This document shows positions 26,313 to 35,391 of a stretch of 64,000 nucleotides of DNA, piece by piece (the first letter of the stretch is position 1; every line of letters begins with the position of its first letter). The notes beneath the pieces were generated by a model. That model was given only the letters and a program-made list of their open reading frames with translations. It ran no database searches and was not told the origin of the DNA. The DNA lies in NCBI RefSeq assembly GCF_004212635.1, contig NZ_PSRT01000014.1, positions 24,298 to 88,297 of the forward strand. The letters are read 5' to 3'. This stretch comes from Bradyrhizobium genosp. SA-3. GTDB taxonomy: Bacteria; Pseudomonadota; Alphaproteobacteria; Rhizobiales; Xanthobacteraceae. The position numbers were made by a program, and so were the translations under genes.

Positions 26313-27470
26313 TCAGCGAAGTCCGAGCCCGCGCGCGATGATGCCGCGCAGGACTTCCGTAGTGCCGCCCTGGATCGTGAGCTTCGGTGCGATCTTGAGC
26401 TCGAAATCCAGCTTGTTGCGGAAGGTGTCCTCTTCGTCGTCCTCGAGGTCGAGCAGCGAAGCGAGCTCGCGGACCCGGTGCGGCAGCGCCTGCTCCCAGA
26501 CCGTGCCGAGATCCTTGACGATGGCGGCCTCGACCACGGGTTCGCGGCCGGCCTCGAGCATGCCCGCCACCGAGACGGACATGCGGCGCAGCGTGTGCAG
26601 TTGCGCGACCAGCTTCCCGATGCCGACCGTCACGCGGACGTCCGGCTTCGCGCCGGCCGCATTGGTGAGCGCGAGCAGCGCGTCGTAGGTTTCGAGAAAC
26701 CGCTCCGGCCCGGAGCGCTCATAGGCCAGCTCGCTCGTGGCCTGCTTCCAGGCGCCGTCGACCTCGCCGATGACGTGATCATCCGGAATGAACGCGTCCT
26801 GGAACACGACCTCGTTGAAGTCGCGCTGGCCGCTCATCTGCCCGATCGGCCGGCAGGTGATGCCGGGCGTCTTCATATCGACCAGGAACGAGGTCAGGCC
26901 ATGCCGCCGGTTTTCCTTGGTCGAGCCGGAGGTCCGGAACAGGCCGATCATGTAGTCCGCGATGTGCGCGCTGCTGGTCCAGACTTTCGTTCCGTTGATC
27001 AGCCAGCCGCCGTCCGTCTTCGTCGCCTTGGTGCTCGCCGCGAATAGGTCCGAGCCTGAATTGGGCTCGCTCATGCCGATGCAGAAGAACAGCTCGCCGC
27101 GGATGATGCGGGGAAGCACGTCCTGCTTGATCTTCTCGTGAGCGTAGCGAATGAGGGTCGGGCCGCTCTGACGATCCGCGACGAAGAAGCGGCGCACCGG
27201 CGCATTGGCGATCCGCATCTCCTCGGTCACGACGTAGCGTTCGAGGAAGCTGCGCTCCTGACCGCCATACTTCTTCGGCCAGGTCATGCCGATCCAGCCC
27301 TTCGCGCCGACGCGGCGGGAGAACTCATCGGCATTCTTCGCGCCGACCTCCGGCCTGTCAGGATCGAACGTGCCCGCCGCGATCTCGCTCTCAAGGAACG
27401 CCCGGACCTCCTTGCGCAGCTCCTGGCAATGGGCCGGCAGGCGCATGGCGTCGAAATGAATGAGGGACAT
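26313..27470 (-). CDS. Acyl-CoA dehydrogenase family protein, larger subunit of pair 1
   Basis: 385 aa. MTWPKKYGG, FCIGMSEPNSGSDL and INGTKVWTSSAH are standard FAD-contact motifs. The MCAD-position Glu is absent (TIQGGTTEVLRG instead of YEGT). A Glu at the alternative helix-G position is present (ELAYERSGPERF), as in isovaleryl- and long-chain-type enzymes. It is adjacent to a shorter acyl-CoA dehydrogenase, matching heterotetrameric FadE pairs known from steroid side-chain degradation. Expected role: alpha,beta-desaturation of a bulky or cyclic acyl-CoA. Confidence 0.9.
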   Translation of the reverse strand: MSLIHFDAMRLPAHCQELRKEVRAFLESEIAAGTFDPDRPEVGAKNADEFSRRVGAKGWIGMTWPKKYGGQERSFLERYVVTEEMRIANAPVRRFFVADRQSGPTLIRYAHEKIKQDVLPRIIRGELFFCIGMSEPNSGSDLFAASTKATKTDGGWLINGTKVWTSSAHIADYMIGLFRTSGSTKENRRHGLTSFLVDMKTPGITCRPIGQMSGQRDFNEVVFQDAFIPDDHVIGEVDGAWKQATSELAYERSGPERFLETYDALLALTNAAGAKPDVRVTVGIGKLVAQLHTLRRMSVSVAGMLEAGREPVVEAAIVKDLGTVWEQALPHRVRELASLLDLEDDEEDTFRNKLDFELKIAPKLTIQGGTTEVLRGIIARGLGLR

Positions 27471-27481
27471 CTTGGCTCCTT

Positions 27482-28558
27482 TCAGCGAGAGGCCAGCAGG
27501 GGCCAGAGTTCCCGGGGACCTCTGGCGGTGATGAACTCGCCGAGCTTGAGGCTCCAGAACGTTTCGTCACCGAATTCGTCGCGCCACGACAGCAGGCGCA
27601 GCGTGAAACGATGCAGGATGTGCTCGTCGGTGAAGCCGATCGCGCCGTGCACCTGATGGGCGATGCCGGTCCCGCCCTCGGCGGCCTCGCTGCAGCGAAT
27701 CTTTGCCGCTGCGATCTCCAGCAGCGCGGCGTCGTCATCGAAGCCCGTGCTGGCGATGGTATCCGCCGCCGACGCCGCGGCGGACGCGGCTGCAGCAACC
27801 TCGCCGCCGAGCCGCGCGAGGCTGTGCTGGATCGCCTGGAACTTCGAGATCGGCTTCTCGAACGCTACACGCTGCTGCGAATACAGGACCGAGAGTTCAA
27901 GAATCCTGTCCAGCGCGCCTGCAATCTGCTGCGCTCGCGCCGCCGCCCCCATCAGGAGAAGAACGTCCTTTTCACGCGTTCCCGATTGCTTAAGGCGTGC
28001 ACTGTGAACCGGCAGGACGCCCGCGAACTCCACGCTATCGCGCGCGTCGCCCGCGAGACTCTTGCCGGGCTTCAGCTTGCAATCGGCTGTTCGGACCAGA
28101 GCGACCGACGGCCCCTCGTCTCCAGTGACCAGCACGACGAGATGCGCGACGTCGCTGGCAAAAGGCACCATGCGGGCGCGGCCGTTGATGCGGCCGGTCT
28201 TGTCGAGCGTGAGATGATCTTTCGGCCGCACCGGCGCCAGCGTCATCGGGCCGCCGGGCGCGATCAGACCTGCACGATCCAGCAGCCACCCGGCCAGAAG
28301 CGTTTCCGCGAGCGGCACTGCCAAAGCCGCGCGGCCGGCCTCGCGAATGATGCCGAAGCCGTCGGCGAGCGACGCGCCAGCACCGCCCGCGGTCTCGGAG
28401 GCCCAGGCGAGGTCCAGTCCGATGTCCTGAAGCGACGACCAGAGCGGCGCCTTCCAGGCGTCGTCGCGCTTCTGCACGATGGTCTGCGGATCGGCCAGAT
28501 CCGCAAACACGCGCGCGGCGGTTTCGACGACGAGGGTTTCAGAAGCTGACATCGTCAT
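27482..28558 (-). CDS. Acyl-CoA dehydrogenase family protein, smaller subunit of pair 1
   Basis: 358 aa. The N-terminal half is divergent (ETAGGAGASLADGFGIIREAGRAALAVPLAET). The C-terminal helical domain is typical (QQRVAFEKPISKFQAIQHSLA, HQVHGAIGFTDEHILHRFTLRLLSWRDEFGDE). These short, diverged members usually form alpha2beta2 complexes with the full-length partner encoded next to them, here 11 bp downstream. An ATG two codons in is an alternative start. A second such pair lies at 41.2-43.4 kb. Confidence 0.88.
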   Translation of the reverse strand: MTMSASETLVVETAARVFADLADPQTIVQKRDDAWKAPLWSSLQDIGLDLAWASETAGGAGASLADGFGIIREAGRAALAVPLAETLLAGWLLDRAGLIAPGGPMTLAPVRPKDHLTLDKTGRINGRARMVPFASDVAHLVVLVTGDEGPSVALVRTADCKLKPGKSLAGDARDSVEFAGVLPVHSARLKQSGTREKDVLLLMGAAARAQQIAGALDRILELSVLYSQQRVAFEKPISKFQAIQHSLARLGGEVAAAASAAASAADTIASTGFDDDAALLEIAAAKIRCSEAAEGGTGIAHQVHGAIGFTDEHILHRFTLRLLSWRDEFGDETFWSLKLGEFITARGPRELWPLLASR

Positions 28559-28565
28559 TCTCTCG

Positions 28566-29789
28566 TTAGGTGGACGAAGGGCGCGGGCCGATCACGCCCT
28601 CGGTTCGAAGCGCGGCAATCTCGGGCCCCGACAGGTCGAGCATGGACGACAGCACCTCGTCGGTGTTCGCGCCCAATCTCGAGGAGACCGCGGCCGGCAA
28701 CCTGTCGGCGCCATGGATGCGGATCGGGCTGTCCGGAATCACGATCCGTCCGAACTGCGGATGCTCGATCCATTCGAGCATGCCGCGCGCATGCATGTGC
28801 CGGTCGTTGCAGACCTCTTCGAGGTCGCGAACCGGCGCGGACGGCACCTTGAATTTCGCCAGCGCCGCGCAGGCCTCCTCGCGGGTGATCTTCGCGCTCC
28901 AGTCCGCGATCAGCTGGTCGGTCTGGTCCATGTTGCGAACGCGCGCGACCTTGTCCCGGAAGCGCGGATCGTCGGCCAATTCGGTGCGGCCGATAGCCTG
29001 CAGCAGGGCCGCCCAGTGCTTGTCGTTGGTCGCGATGATCGCGATGTAGCCGTCGCTCGCCGGATAGACATTATATGGTGCCGCGGAGAGCCCGCCATGT
29101 CGGTTGCCGGTGCGCGGCGGCGCCCGGCCGATGTCGTACATGTAGGCTAGGTTCGAGGCGAGCGCAGGAAACACGGCTTCCTGCATCGCCACTTCCACCA
29201 GCCGCCCGACGCCCGTGATCTGCCGCTCGTACAAGGCCGTCATCACGCCGGCATAGAGATGAATGCCGCTCATGAAATCGACGAGCGCCGGACCGGCCTT
29301 GACGGGCGGACTATCCGGAAAGCCGGTGACGCTCATCAGCCCCGACACCGCCTGCACCGTCACGTCCATCGCCAAATTGTCCTTGTCCGGGCCCGACAGC
29401 CCGTAACCGGAGCCCGAGGCGTAGACGAGCCGCGGATTGAGCTCGTGCAGCACGGACCAGCCGATGCCGAGCCGATCCATCACGCCGGGCGCGTAGTTTT
29501 CGAGGAGGACGTCTGCATCCTTGACCAGGCGCTTGAGTATCTCCTTGCCCTTCGCGGATTTCAGATCGAGCGTGATGCACTGCTTGTGGCCGTTCAGCAT
29601 CGCAAACGGCGCACCCGAGCCGCGACTGACGCTGTCGCGTTGACGAACCGGCTCACCGGCGAGCGGCTCGATCTTGATCACCCTGGCTCCGGCCTTGGCC
29701 ATCAGATACGTCGCGTAAGGGCCCTGATAGACCTGGCCAAGATCGATGACCGTGAGGCCATCGAGCGGAAGATTGCGTCGACCCTGCAT
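28566..29789 (-). CDS. CaiB/BaiF CoA-transferase (paralogue of the 19-kb copy)
   Basis: 407 aa. LDGLTVIDLGQVYQGPYATYLMAKAG, catalytic Asp at residue 142 in NLAMDVTVQAVSG, GYGLSGP and NRHGGLSAAPYNVYPASDGY. The ATG at 29789 is preferred to an upstream TTG at 29813. It shares most of its sequence with the enzyme at 18995-20206. It is between the Liv ATPase genes and the acyl-CoA dehydrogenase pair, so it likely supplies the acyl-CoA those enzymes oxidise. Confidence 0.9.
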   Translation of the reverse strand: MQGRRNLPLDGLTVIDLGQVYQGPYATYLMAKAGARVIKIEPLAGEPVRQRDSVSRGSGAPFAMLNGHKQCITLDLKSAKGKEILKRLVKDADVLLENYAPGVMDRLGIGWSVLHELNPRLVYASGSGYGLSGPDKDNLAMDVTVQAVSGLMSVTGFPDSPPVKAGPALVDFMSGIHLYAGVMTALYERQITGVGRLVEVAMQEAVFPALASNLAYMYDIGRAPPRTGNRHGGLSAAPYNVYPASDGYIAIIATNDKHWAALLQAIGRTELADDPRFRDKVARVRNMDQTDQLIADWSAKITREEACAALAKFKVPSAPVRDLEEVCNDRHMHARGMLEWIEHPQFGRIVIPDSPIRIHGADRLPAAVSSRLGANTDEVLSSMLDLSGPEIAALRTEGVIGPRPSST

Positions 29790-29826
29790 GTGTCTGTCTC
29801 GAATTCCTTGCAACGAGCTATCTCCG

Positions 29827-30540
29827 CTAGGCGCCGAGATAGGCTTCCTGGATGTCGGGTGCGTCCGCGATCTCGCCGGCCGATCCTTCGCGCACGATCG
29901 ATCCTACCCTCAGCACATAGGCGCGGTCGGCAATCTTGAGCGCCGCGCGCATGTTCTGTTCGACCAGAAGCGCCGAGAGGCCCTTGGCCCGCAACGCGCC
30001 GATGGCACCGAGCACGAATTTTGAGAAGAACGGCGACAGGCCGAGCGACGGCTCGTCGAACAGGATCAGTCGCGGACGCGCCATCAACCCGCGGCCAATG
30101 GCCAGCATCTGCTGCTCACCGCCGCTGAGATTGCCGGCCGCCTGCCGGAAGCGCTCACGCAAACGCGGAAACATGTTCAAGACGTCCTCGACCGAGAACA
30201 CGGGGCCGCTGCCGAATGCATCGACGATCTTCAGGTTCGCCTCGACCGTCATCGACGGAAAGATCTCGCGCCCTTCGGGCACGTGGCTGATGCCGGCCCG
30301 GCTGAGCGTCCAAGGCTTGCGGCCGTCGATACGCTGGTTTGCGAACTCGATGCGGCCGGCGGTGATCGGCAGGACACCGGAGATGACGTTCAACAGCGTG
30401 GTCTTGCCCGCGCCGTTCGCGCCGAGGATCGCGACGATCTCCCCGCGATTGACGGAGAGCGAGACGCCGCGCAGCGCGACGACCTTGCCGTAGGCCGCCG
30501 AGACGTCCTTGACGGTCAGCAGCGCGCCATCACTCGTCAT
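29827..30540 (-). CDS. livF: ABC transporter ATP-binding protein, LivF type
   Basis: 237 aa. Walker A GANGAGKTT near residues 39-47, signature LSGGEQQMLAIGRGLMARP, Walker B LILFDEPSLGLSP, and the family C-terminus ending in AYLGA. It overlaps the LivG gene by 11 nt. It forms the Liv/HAAT-type importer with the four genes upstream; in this catabolic context the substrate is more likely an organic acid than a branched-chain amino acid. Confidence 0.92.
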   Translation of the reverse strand: MTSDGALLTVKDVSAAYGKVVALRGVSLSVNRGEIVAILGANGAGKTTLLNVISGVLPITAGRIEFANQRIDGRKPWTLSRAGISHVPEGREIFPSMTVEANLKIVDAFGSGPVFSVEDVLNMFPRLRERFRQAAGNLSGGEQQMLAIGRGLMARPRLILFDEPSLGLSPFFSKFVLGAIGALRAKGLSALLVEQNMRAALKIADRAYVLRVGSIVREGSAGEIADAPDIQEAYLGA

Positions 30541-31315
30541 CGTCGGCCCCCAAATATGCGGTCACGACCTCGGGATGACTGAGGACGTGATGCGGCGCGT
30601 CGACCACGACCGGCTTGCCGTCGACGACGACGAGCGCGCGGCCGCAGAGTTGCCGGATGACGGCCATGTCGTGCTCGACGATCAGGATCGTCCGCCCCGG
30701 CGCGATCGCACGGATCAGCGCGATGAAGTCGGCGGTCTCGCGCCCGTTCATGCCGGCCGCAGGCTCGTCGAGGAACATGATCTTCGGATCGGACATCAAT
30801 GCGATGCCGACGGCGAGCCGGCGCTGCACGCCATAGGCCAGCACGCCGGCCTTGCGGTTCCGCTCTCCGGCGAGGCCGATCAGCGCGAGCACCTCCTCGA
30901 CGCGGCCCTGGAAGGCCTGCTGATCCCCGGTACAGGACCTGCTGCCGACGATCCGTCCGAGGACACCGTGGCGAAAGCTTGCATGGCGGCCGAACAGGAG
31001 ATTCTCCAGCACCGTGCTCTCGGCGAACACCGCCGTGCGCTGGAAGGTCCGGGCGACGCCGGAGCGCGCGATGAGATGCGGAGCCACGCCAGCGATCTCG
31101 CTGCCCATGATGCGGATCGATCCACTGGTCGGCACGGTGATGCCGCAGAGGATGTCGAACAGCGTCGACTTGCCCGCACCGTTCGGACCGATGATACCGA
31201 AGATCTCGCCTTCCTGCACATCGAGGCTGACGCCGTTCAGCGCCGTCACGCCGCCGTAGCGTTTGACGATGTCCCGGGCCGAGACGGCTGGGCGCTCAGC
31301 GGCTGCGATCGTCAT
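30530..31315 (-). CDS. livG: ABC transporter ATP-binding protein, LivG type
   Basis: 261 aa. Walker A GPNGAGKST near 41-49, GVARTFQRTAVF (Q-loop typical of LivG), Walker B IMFLDEPAAGMN, and the C-terminal EVVTAYLG. The signature region is unusual: GVQRRLAVGIALMSDPK replaces the expected LSxGxQRRLEIARAL-type sequence, with AYGVQRR. The ATG at 31315 lies within the end of livM (20-nt overlap). Second ATPase of the importer. Confidence 0.9.
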   Translation of the reverse strand: MTIAAAERPAVSARDIVKRYGGVTALNGVSLDVQEGEIFGIIGPNGAGKSTLFDILCGITVPTSGSIRIMGSEIAGVAPHLIARSGVARTFQRTAVFAESTVLENLLFGRHASFRHGVLGRIVGSRSCTGDQQAFQGRVEEVLALIGLAGERNRKAGVLAYGVQRRLAVGIALMSDPKIMFLDEPAAGMNGRETADFIALIRAIAPGRTILIVEHDMAVIRQLCGRALVVVDGKPVVVDAPHHVLSHPEVVTAYLGADDDE

Positions 31316-32330
31316 CTGTCTTCCTTCCCAACCGGTCACGCAGAGCGACGCCCAATTGATGCAATCCGCCAGGCGCAAACATCATGATCAGGATGATGAT
31401 CGACGAGAACACCAGGATCCGTACATTCGGATCGAGGTTCATGGCCTGCGGGATCAGCGTGAACATCGCAGCGCCGATGACCGGACCGACCACGAGCTGC
31501 GCGCCGCCCAGCAGCACCATCAGGAGGCCATCCACCGTGTTCGCGACGCTGAACACCTCGGGCGTGACGATCTGCGTATAGGGAACGGCGAGCGCACCCG
31601 CGAGCGCCGCGAACGGCGCGCTGAGCATGAACGCCTTCAGCCTGACTCGCGCGACATCGACGCCGACCGAACGCGCCAGATGCGGATTCTGACGGACGCT
31701 GTCCATCGCGGCGCCGAACGGAGACCGGCGCAGGGCGACCAGGAACAGAATCGCCAGCAGCAGAATTCCGGCGGTGACCGCAAAATAGGTCTGCGGGTCC
31801 GACAGCTGAAGCGGTCCGATCTTGATAGGGGGAAAGCCGAACAGCCCGAGCGGACCGCCGGTGATTTCCTCAAGATTCGTCGCCGCGACCATAGCGACGC
31901 CGGTGAGGCCCCAGGAGACGATCGAGAAGTAGGCGCCGGTCAGGCGCAGCGTGATGATTCCGATGACGGCGGCCAATACCACGGCGAGTACGAGCGCGAT
32001 CGGCACCGCGACCTCGAAGGGCAGTCCTAGCTTGCCCATTCCGATCGCCGCGCCATAGGCGCCGACGCCGAAGAACAAGCATTGGCCAAGCGGGACTTCG
32101 CCGACACCGCCGAGGATGATGTTGATGCTCAAGGCAAACAAGGCGAACGCGCAGGTATAGCCTGCCAGAGTTACCACAAACGGGTCGGTGAAGGTGTAAG
32201 CGAACACGACGATGACGATGAGAGCGCAGGCGACGTAGGAGGCCTCCCGCGCGATACGTCCAGACCTGTTCTTGGCCGAGACAGCGACCTGCTTCCTGTC
32301 GATCATCGTGCCGAAGTCCTGGGTCGCCAT
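31296..32330 (-). CDS. livM: ABC transporter permease, LivM type
   Basis: 344 aa with about eight to ten membrane segments. After a basic N-terminal tail come YTCAFALFALSINIILGGVGEVPLGQCLFFGVGAYGAA and ALRRSPFGAAMDSVRQNPHLARSVGVDVARVRLKAFMLSA, the LivM EAA-like loop. It is separated by 1 bp from livH and overlaps livG. Inner-membrane half of the importer. Confidence 0.92.
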   Translation of the reverse strand: MATQDFGTMIDRKQVAVSAKNRSGRIAREASYVACALIVIVVFAYTFTDPFVVTLAGYTCAFALFALSINIILGGVGEVPLGQCLFFGVGAYGAAIGMGKLGLPFEVAVPIALVLAVVLAAVIGIITLRLTGAYFSIVSWGLTGVAMVAATNLEEITGGPLGLFGFPPIKIGPLQLSDPQTYFAVTAGILLLAILFLVALRRSPFGAAMDSVRQNPHLARSVGVDVARVRLKAFMLSAPFAALAGALAVPYTQIVTPEVFSVANTVDGLLMVLLGGAQLVVGPVIGAAMFTLIPQAMNLDPNVRILVFSSIIILIMMFAPGGLHQLGVALRDRLGRKTDDDRSR

Positions 32331-32331
32331 A

Positions 32332-33207
32332 CTAGTGCCGATGCTGCTGGAGTTGACCGAGCAGTCCCTGTGGACGGAACAGCAGCGTGGCGATGACCAG
32401 CGCCCAGCCTAACGCGGGCGTCCAAGAGACCGAGACATAAGTTTCGAACAGCGCGTTGGCGACACCGATCAGAAGCGCTCCCAGCATCGCGCCGGGAATA
32501 CTGCCCATGCCGCCCAGGATGACGACGGTAAATCCGACGATCAGGGCGCTGTATCCCATGGTCGGATAGATCGTCGAGATCGGCGCCAGCAGCGCACCGG
32601 CAAGACCCGCCGCGGCGACCCCGAGCACAAAGGCAAGCGCGCGTATCCAGGGCACGTCAATCCCGGAATAAAGCGCGCCACGCGCGTTCTGGGCAACCGC
32701 GACGACCTGCTGACCCTTGATGCTCAGGCGAAGCCACAGGCCGAGGGCACCGAGCACGAGCACCGAGCAAACGAATATGAAAGCGCGCTGCGAAGTGACG
32801 AAGATCCCAAAAAATCGCATCGTGCTCTGCCCTAGAGGCGACGGCACAGGAAGCGGATCCGGCCCGAAGATCAGGATCAATCCGGCCACCGCCGCCTGAC
32901 CGAGCGCGAAGGTCACGATCAACGAGCCGTGATGCGAGTCTCCGTAGAGGCTGCGCCTGATGACAATCCATTCGGTCAGCGCTCCGATGATCACGACGAT
33001 CAGTACGGAGAGCGGAACAGCGGCCAAATAGCTCAGGCCTTGCGACGTTAGCAAATAGCAGGCGTAGCCGCCCATGGCGAAGAACGCGCCATGGGCAAAG
33101 TTTGCGATGCCCACGATTCCAAAGATCAGCGTCAGGCCGACGGCGATGACGGCATAGCCGGCGCCCAGCACCAATCCGTTGACTAGGGTTTGAGCCAGAA
33201 GTTCCAA
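32332..33207 (-). CDS. livH: ABC transporter permease, LivH type
   Basis: 291 aa. LVNGLVLGAGYAVIAVGLTLIFGIVGIANFAHGAFFAMGGY is the standard LivH N-terminus. VAQNARGALYSGIDVPWIRALAFVLGVAAAGLAGAL is its ATPase-contact loop, and GGMGSIPGAMLGALLIGVAN follows. The ATG is 54 bp downstream of the binding-protein stop, with a 17-bp tandem duplication in between. Confidence 0.92.
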   Translation of the reverse strand: MELLAQTLVNGLVLGAGYAVIAVGLTLIFGIVGIANFAHGAFFAMGGYACYLLTSQGLSYLAAVPLSVLIVVIIGALTEWIVIRRSLYGDSHHGSLIVTFALGQAAVAGLILIFGPDPLPVPSPLGQSTMRFFGIFVTSQRAFIFVCSVLVLGALGLWLRLSIKGQQVVAVAQNARGALYSGIDVPWIRALAFVLGVAAAGLAGALLAPISTIYPTMGYSALIVGFTVVILGGMGSIPGAMLGALLIGVANALFETYVSVSWTPALGWALVIATLLFRPQGLLGQLQQHRH

Positions 33208-33220
33208 AGCCTACGCACCT

Positions 33221-33254
33221 TCTACTTTGCACTGCGGTCTACTTTGCACTGCGG
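33221..33254. repeat. 17-bp perfect tandem duplication between livK-like and livH genes
   Basis: TCTACTTTGCACTGCGG occurs twice head to tail (33221-33237, 33238-33254) just before the livH start region on the minus strand. It fills the short gap between two transporter genes and probably arose by slippage. No coding sequence is interrupted. Confidence 0.9.
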
Positions 33255-33261
33255 TCGATCT

Positions 33262-34422
33262 TCAGTTCGAGCTGACGCGCTCAAGCTGAACGACAGCCCC
33301 GTTCTCGACTCGCTGAATGTAGAAGTACGGCGCGCGCGCCCTGCCCTTTTCGTCGAACTTCAGCAGGCCACGCGGGCTCTGCCAGGCGCCTTCGCGAATG
33401 ACGTTCGAGATCTTGTCGTAGTCACTATCGGTGCCGGCCTTGTCCATCGCCGACGCAATCAGGTTGATCGCTTCGAAGATCACCAGTTCGCCTTTGCCCG
33501 GGACGCTGTTGAACTTCTTCTGGTAGTTCTCGACGAATTCTTTCCCGTCGGGCCCCGGATCGGACGCCATGAAGATTTCACCCGTAATGATACCATTCAT
33601 CGCGCCCTCCGACGGCTTGATCATGCCCGGCGTCACCACGCCCGGCGACATCACCTCGATCTTGAAGCCGCCGATCTGTCGCACCTGCTTCCAGAGCTGG
33701 GCTGCACGCGCCGGATAGGCATCGGCGATGTAAATCATGTCGGGATTGCTTGCCTTGATCTTGGTGAGGATAGACGTGAAGTCGTTGGTCTCGGCATCGT
33801 AGGTCGACGTGCTGACCAGTTCGATGCCGGCTGACTTGAGGCTTTCCTTGAGCTTCTCCAGAACGGTCTTGTTAAACTCGGAATTCTCGCCCATGTAGGC
33901 GACCGTCTTCGGCTTCAGCGTCTTGACGATGTAGGCGTTGAACGCCTCGGAATTCAGCGACACCGTGTTGTTGATCTGGAACAGCCAGGGGCTGCCCTGG
34001 TCGGTGATGGCGTCGGCCTGCGCACCGGCGTTCACCTGCAGGATGCGTTTCTTCGTGACCGAGGATTCCGCGAGCACGACCGAGCTGTTGGTGCCGCCGG
34101 TGATCGCCTTCACGCGTCCGACGGACATCAGCTTCTGCACCGCTGCGACGCCACCCTGCGGCGTGCCCTTCTCGTCCTCGAAGACCAGCTCGATCTTGCG
34201 GCCGCCGAGAATGCCGCCGCGCTGATTGACAAGGTCGGCGGCATATTCGGCGCCGCGCTGCAGCTCCTGCCCGTAAGTCGCCGCTGCGCCGCTCAGAGGC
34301 AGCGCAAGGCCGATCTTGACCGGGTCGGCGGCCATTGCGCCGGGCGCATAGGCGAGCTGCACAGTCGCGGCCACGATGGCCCCCAACGACAACATGATTT
34401 TTCGGCGATCCGCACGCATCAT
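33262..34422 (-). CDS. ABC transporter substrate-binding protein, LivK-type
   Basis: 386 aa. Signal peptide about residues 1-31 (cleavage after GAMA), then DPVKIGLALPLSGAAATYGQELQRGAEYAADLVNQRGGILGGRKIELVFEDE, a textbook HAAT binding protein start. It directly precedes livH, M, G and F, so it is the cognate binding protein of this importer. The ATG pair at 34422/34419 leaves the start uncertain by one codon. Confidence 0.92.
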   Translation of the reverse strand: MMRADRRKIMLSLGAIVAATVQLAYAPGAMAADPVKIGLALPLSGAAATYGQELQRGAEYAADLVNQRGGILGGRKIELVFEDEKGTPQGGVAAVQKLMSVGRVKAITGGTNSSVVLAESSVTKKRILQVNAGAQADAITDQGSPWLFQINNTVSLNSEAFNAYIVKTLKPKTVAYMGENSEFNKTVLEKLKESLKSAGIELVSTSTYDAETNDFTSILTKIKASNPDMIYIADAYPARAAQLWKQVRQIGGFKIEVMSPGVVTPGMIKPSEGAMNGIITGEIFMASDPGPDGKEFVENYQKKFNSVPGKGELVIFEAINLIASAMDKAGTDSDYDKISNVIREGAWQSPRGLLKFDEKGRARAPYFYIQRVENGAVVQLERVSSN

Positions 34423-34507
34423 CGTTCTTCCCTTATGATTTTATCCGGCCGTCCACGGCGGCGCCGCGGCGGCCCTGTTGAATGCAGGTCAACTCAGGCG
34501 TTCGAGC

Positions 34508-35254
34508 TCAATTCAGATTGCGCTGAAAGAGATCGAACAGGCGCTCCCAATGCCGCTCGGTGCTGGCCTTGTGGTAGAGGCGCCGGGTCGGAAAGGCGAA
34601 GCCGTGCTCGGCTTCCGGATAGTATTCCATCCGTCCGTTGATGCCGGTCGTCTTGATCGCCTGCGACACCTGCTCGAGCATCTCGGCCGGCGCGTAGTGA
34701 TCATGCTCGGCGAGAGCGAAGTAGATCTCCCCCTTGATCTTATCGGTGACGAGATGCGCGGAGTCTGGCTGGTCGGTGACGAGGCGCGCGCCGTAGACGG
34801 AGGCGCCGGCGGCCATACGATCGGGAAATACGCCCATCGCGCGGTAGACGTAGCGGCCACTCATGCAATAGCCGACGCATCCCGTCTTGCCCTGCCGCGC
34901 CGCCGGTTCATTGGCGAGGAAGTCGAACATGACTTGCGTGTCTTCCATCACCATGGTGTTGGTGAGGTGGCGATTAAGCTTCCACATAAATTCCAGCTTG
35001 TCCGCGCAAGCGGGGTCCCACAGCCGGTTGGCGTCGAGATCGACGCAGCGGACCATGCGGTAATACATGTTCGGCATGATGACGTAGTAGCCGACCGTCG
35101 CGAGACGCCGGCACATGTCAGATAGCTCCTCGCGGACGCCGACCGAGTCCATATAGAAGATGACAACAGGGAACGGTCCTGGACGGTCCGGGTGAAACAC
35201 ATACGTGTTCATCACCCCGTCCTTGGTTTTCAGATCGACGACCTTCTCCTGCAC
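34508..35254 (-). CDS. Dienelactone hydrolase family protein
   Basis: 248 aa alpha/beta hydrolase. The nucleophile elbow GYCMSGR has Cys rather than Ser, the Asp is in ALAEHDHYAP and the His in EAEHGFAFP, which together form the Cys-Asp-His triad of dienelactone hydrolases. The GTG start at 35254 follows GGTGGAG. It heads the long minus-strand operon running through the Liv genes to the second amidohydrolase, with paired IclR-like sites about 95-130 bp upstream. It likely opens an enol-lactone or similar ester. Confidence 0.87.
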   Translation of the reverse strand: MQEKVVDLKTKDGVMNTYVFHPDRPGPFPVVIFYMDSVGVREELSDMCRRLATVGYYVIMPNMYYRMVRCVDLDANRLWDPACADKLEFMWKLNRHLTNTMVMEDTQVMFDFLANEPAARQGKTGCVGYCMSGRYVYRAMGVFPDRMAAGASVYGARLVTDQPDSAHLVTDKIKGEIYFALAEHDHYAPAEMLEQVSQAIKTTGINGRMEYYPEAEHGFAFPTRRLYHKASTERHWERLFDLFQRNLN

Positions 35255-35346
35255 GACTCCACCCTTCTAACCATTTTGTATCCCCGCGCGTTCGAGGCGT
35301 GGAGTGGGCGGAGAATGTGCCGGGCCGAAGCTGAAAGCCAGAGCAT

Positions 35347-35383
35347 TACAGATATGCGTGCGTATTTACAGATATGTGAAAAT
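35347..35383. promoter_or_regulatory. Putative IclR operator pair F upstream of the dienelactone hydrolase operon
   Basis: ACAGATATG occurs at 35349-35357 and 35369-35377, 20 bp apart. Read on the minus strand the second is TTTTCACATATCTGTAAA, aligning with sites C, D and E. It lies just past the second IclR stop and upstream of the operon start at 35254. Confidence 0.55.
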
Positions 35384-35391
35384 GGATTTGC

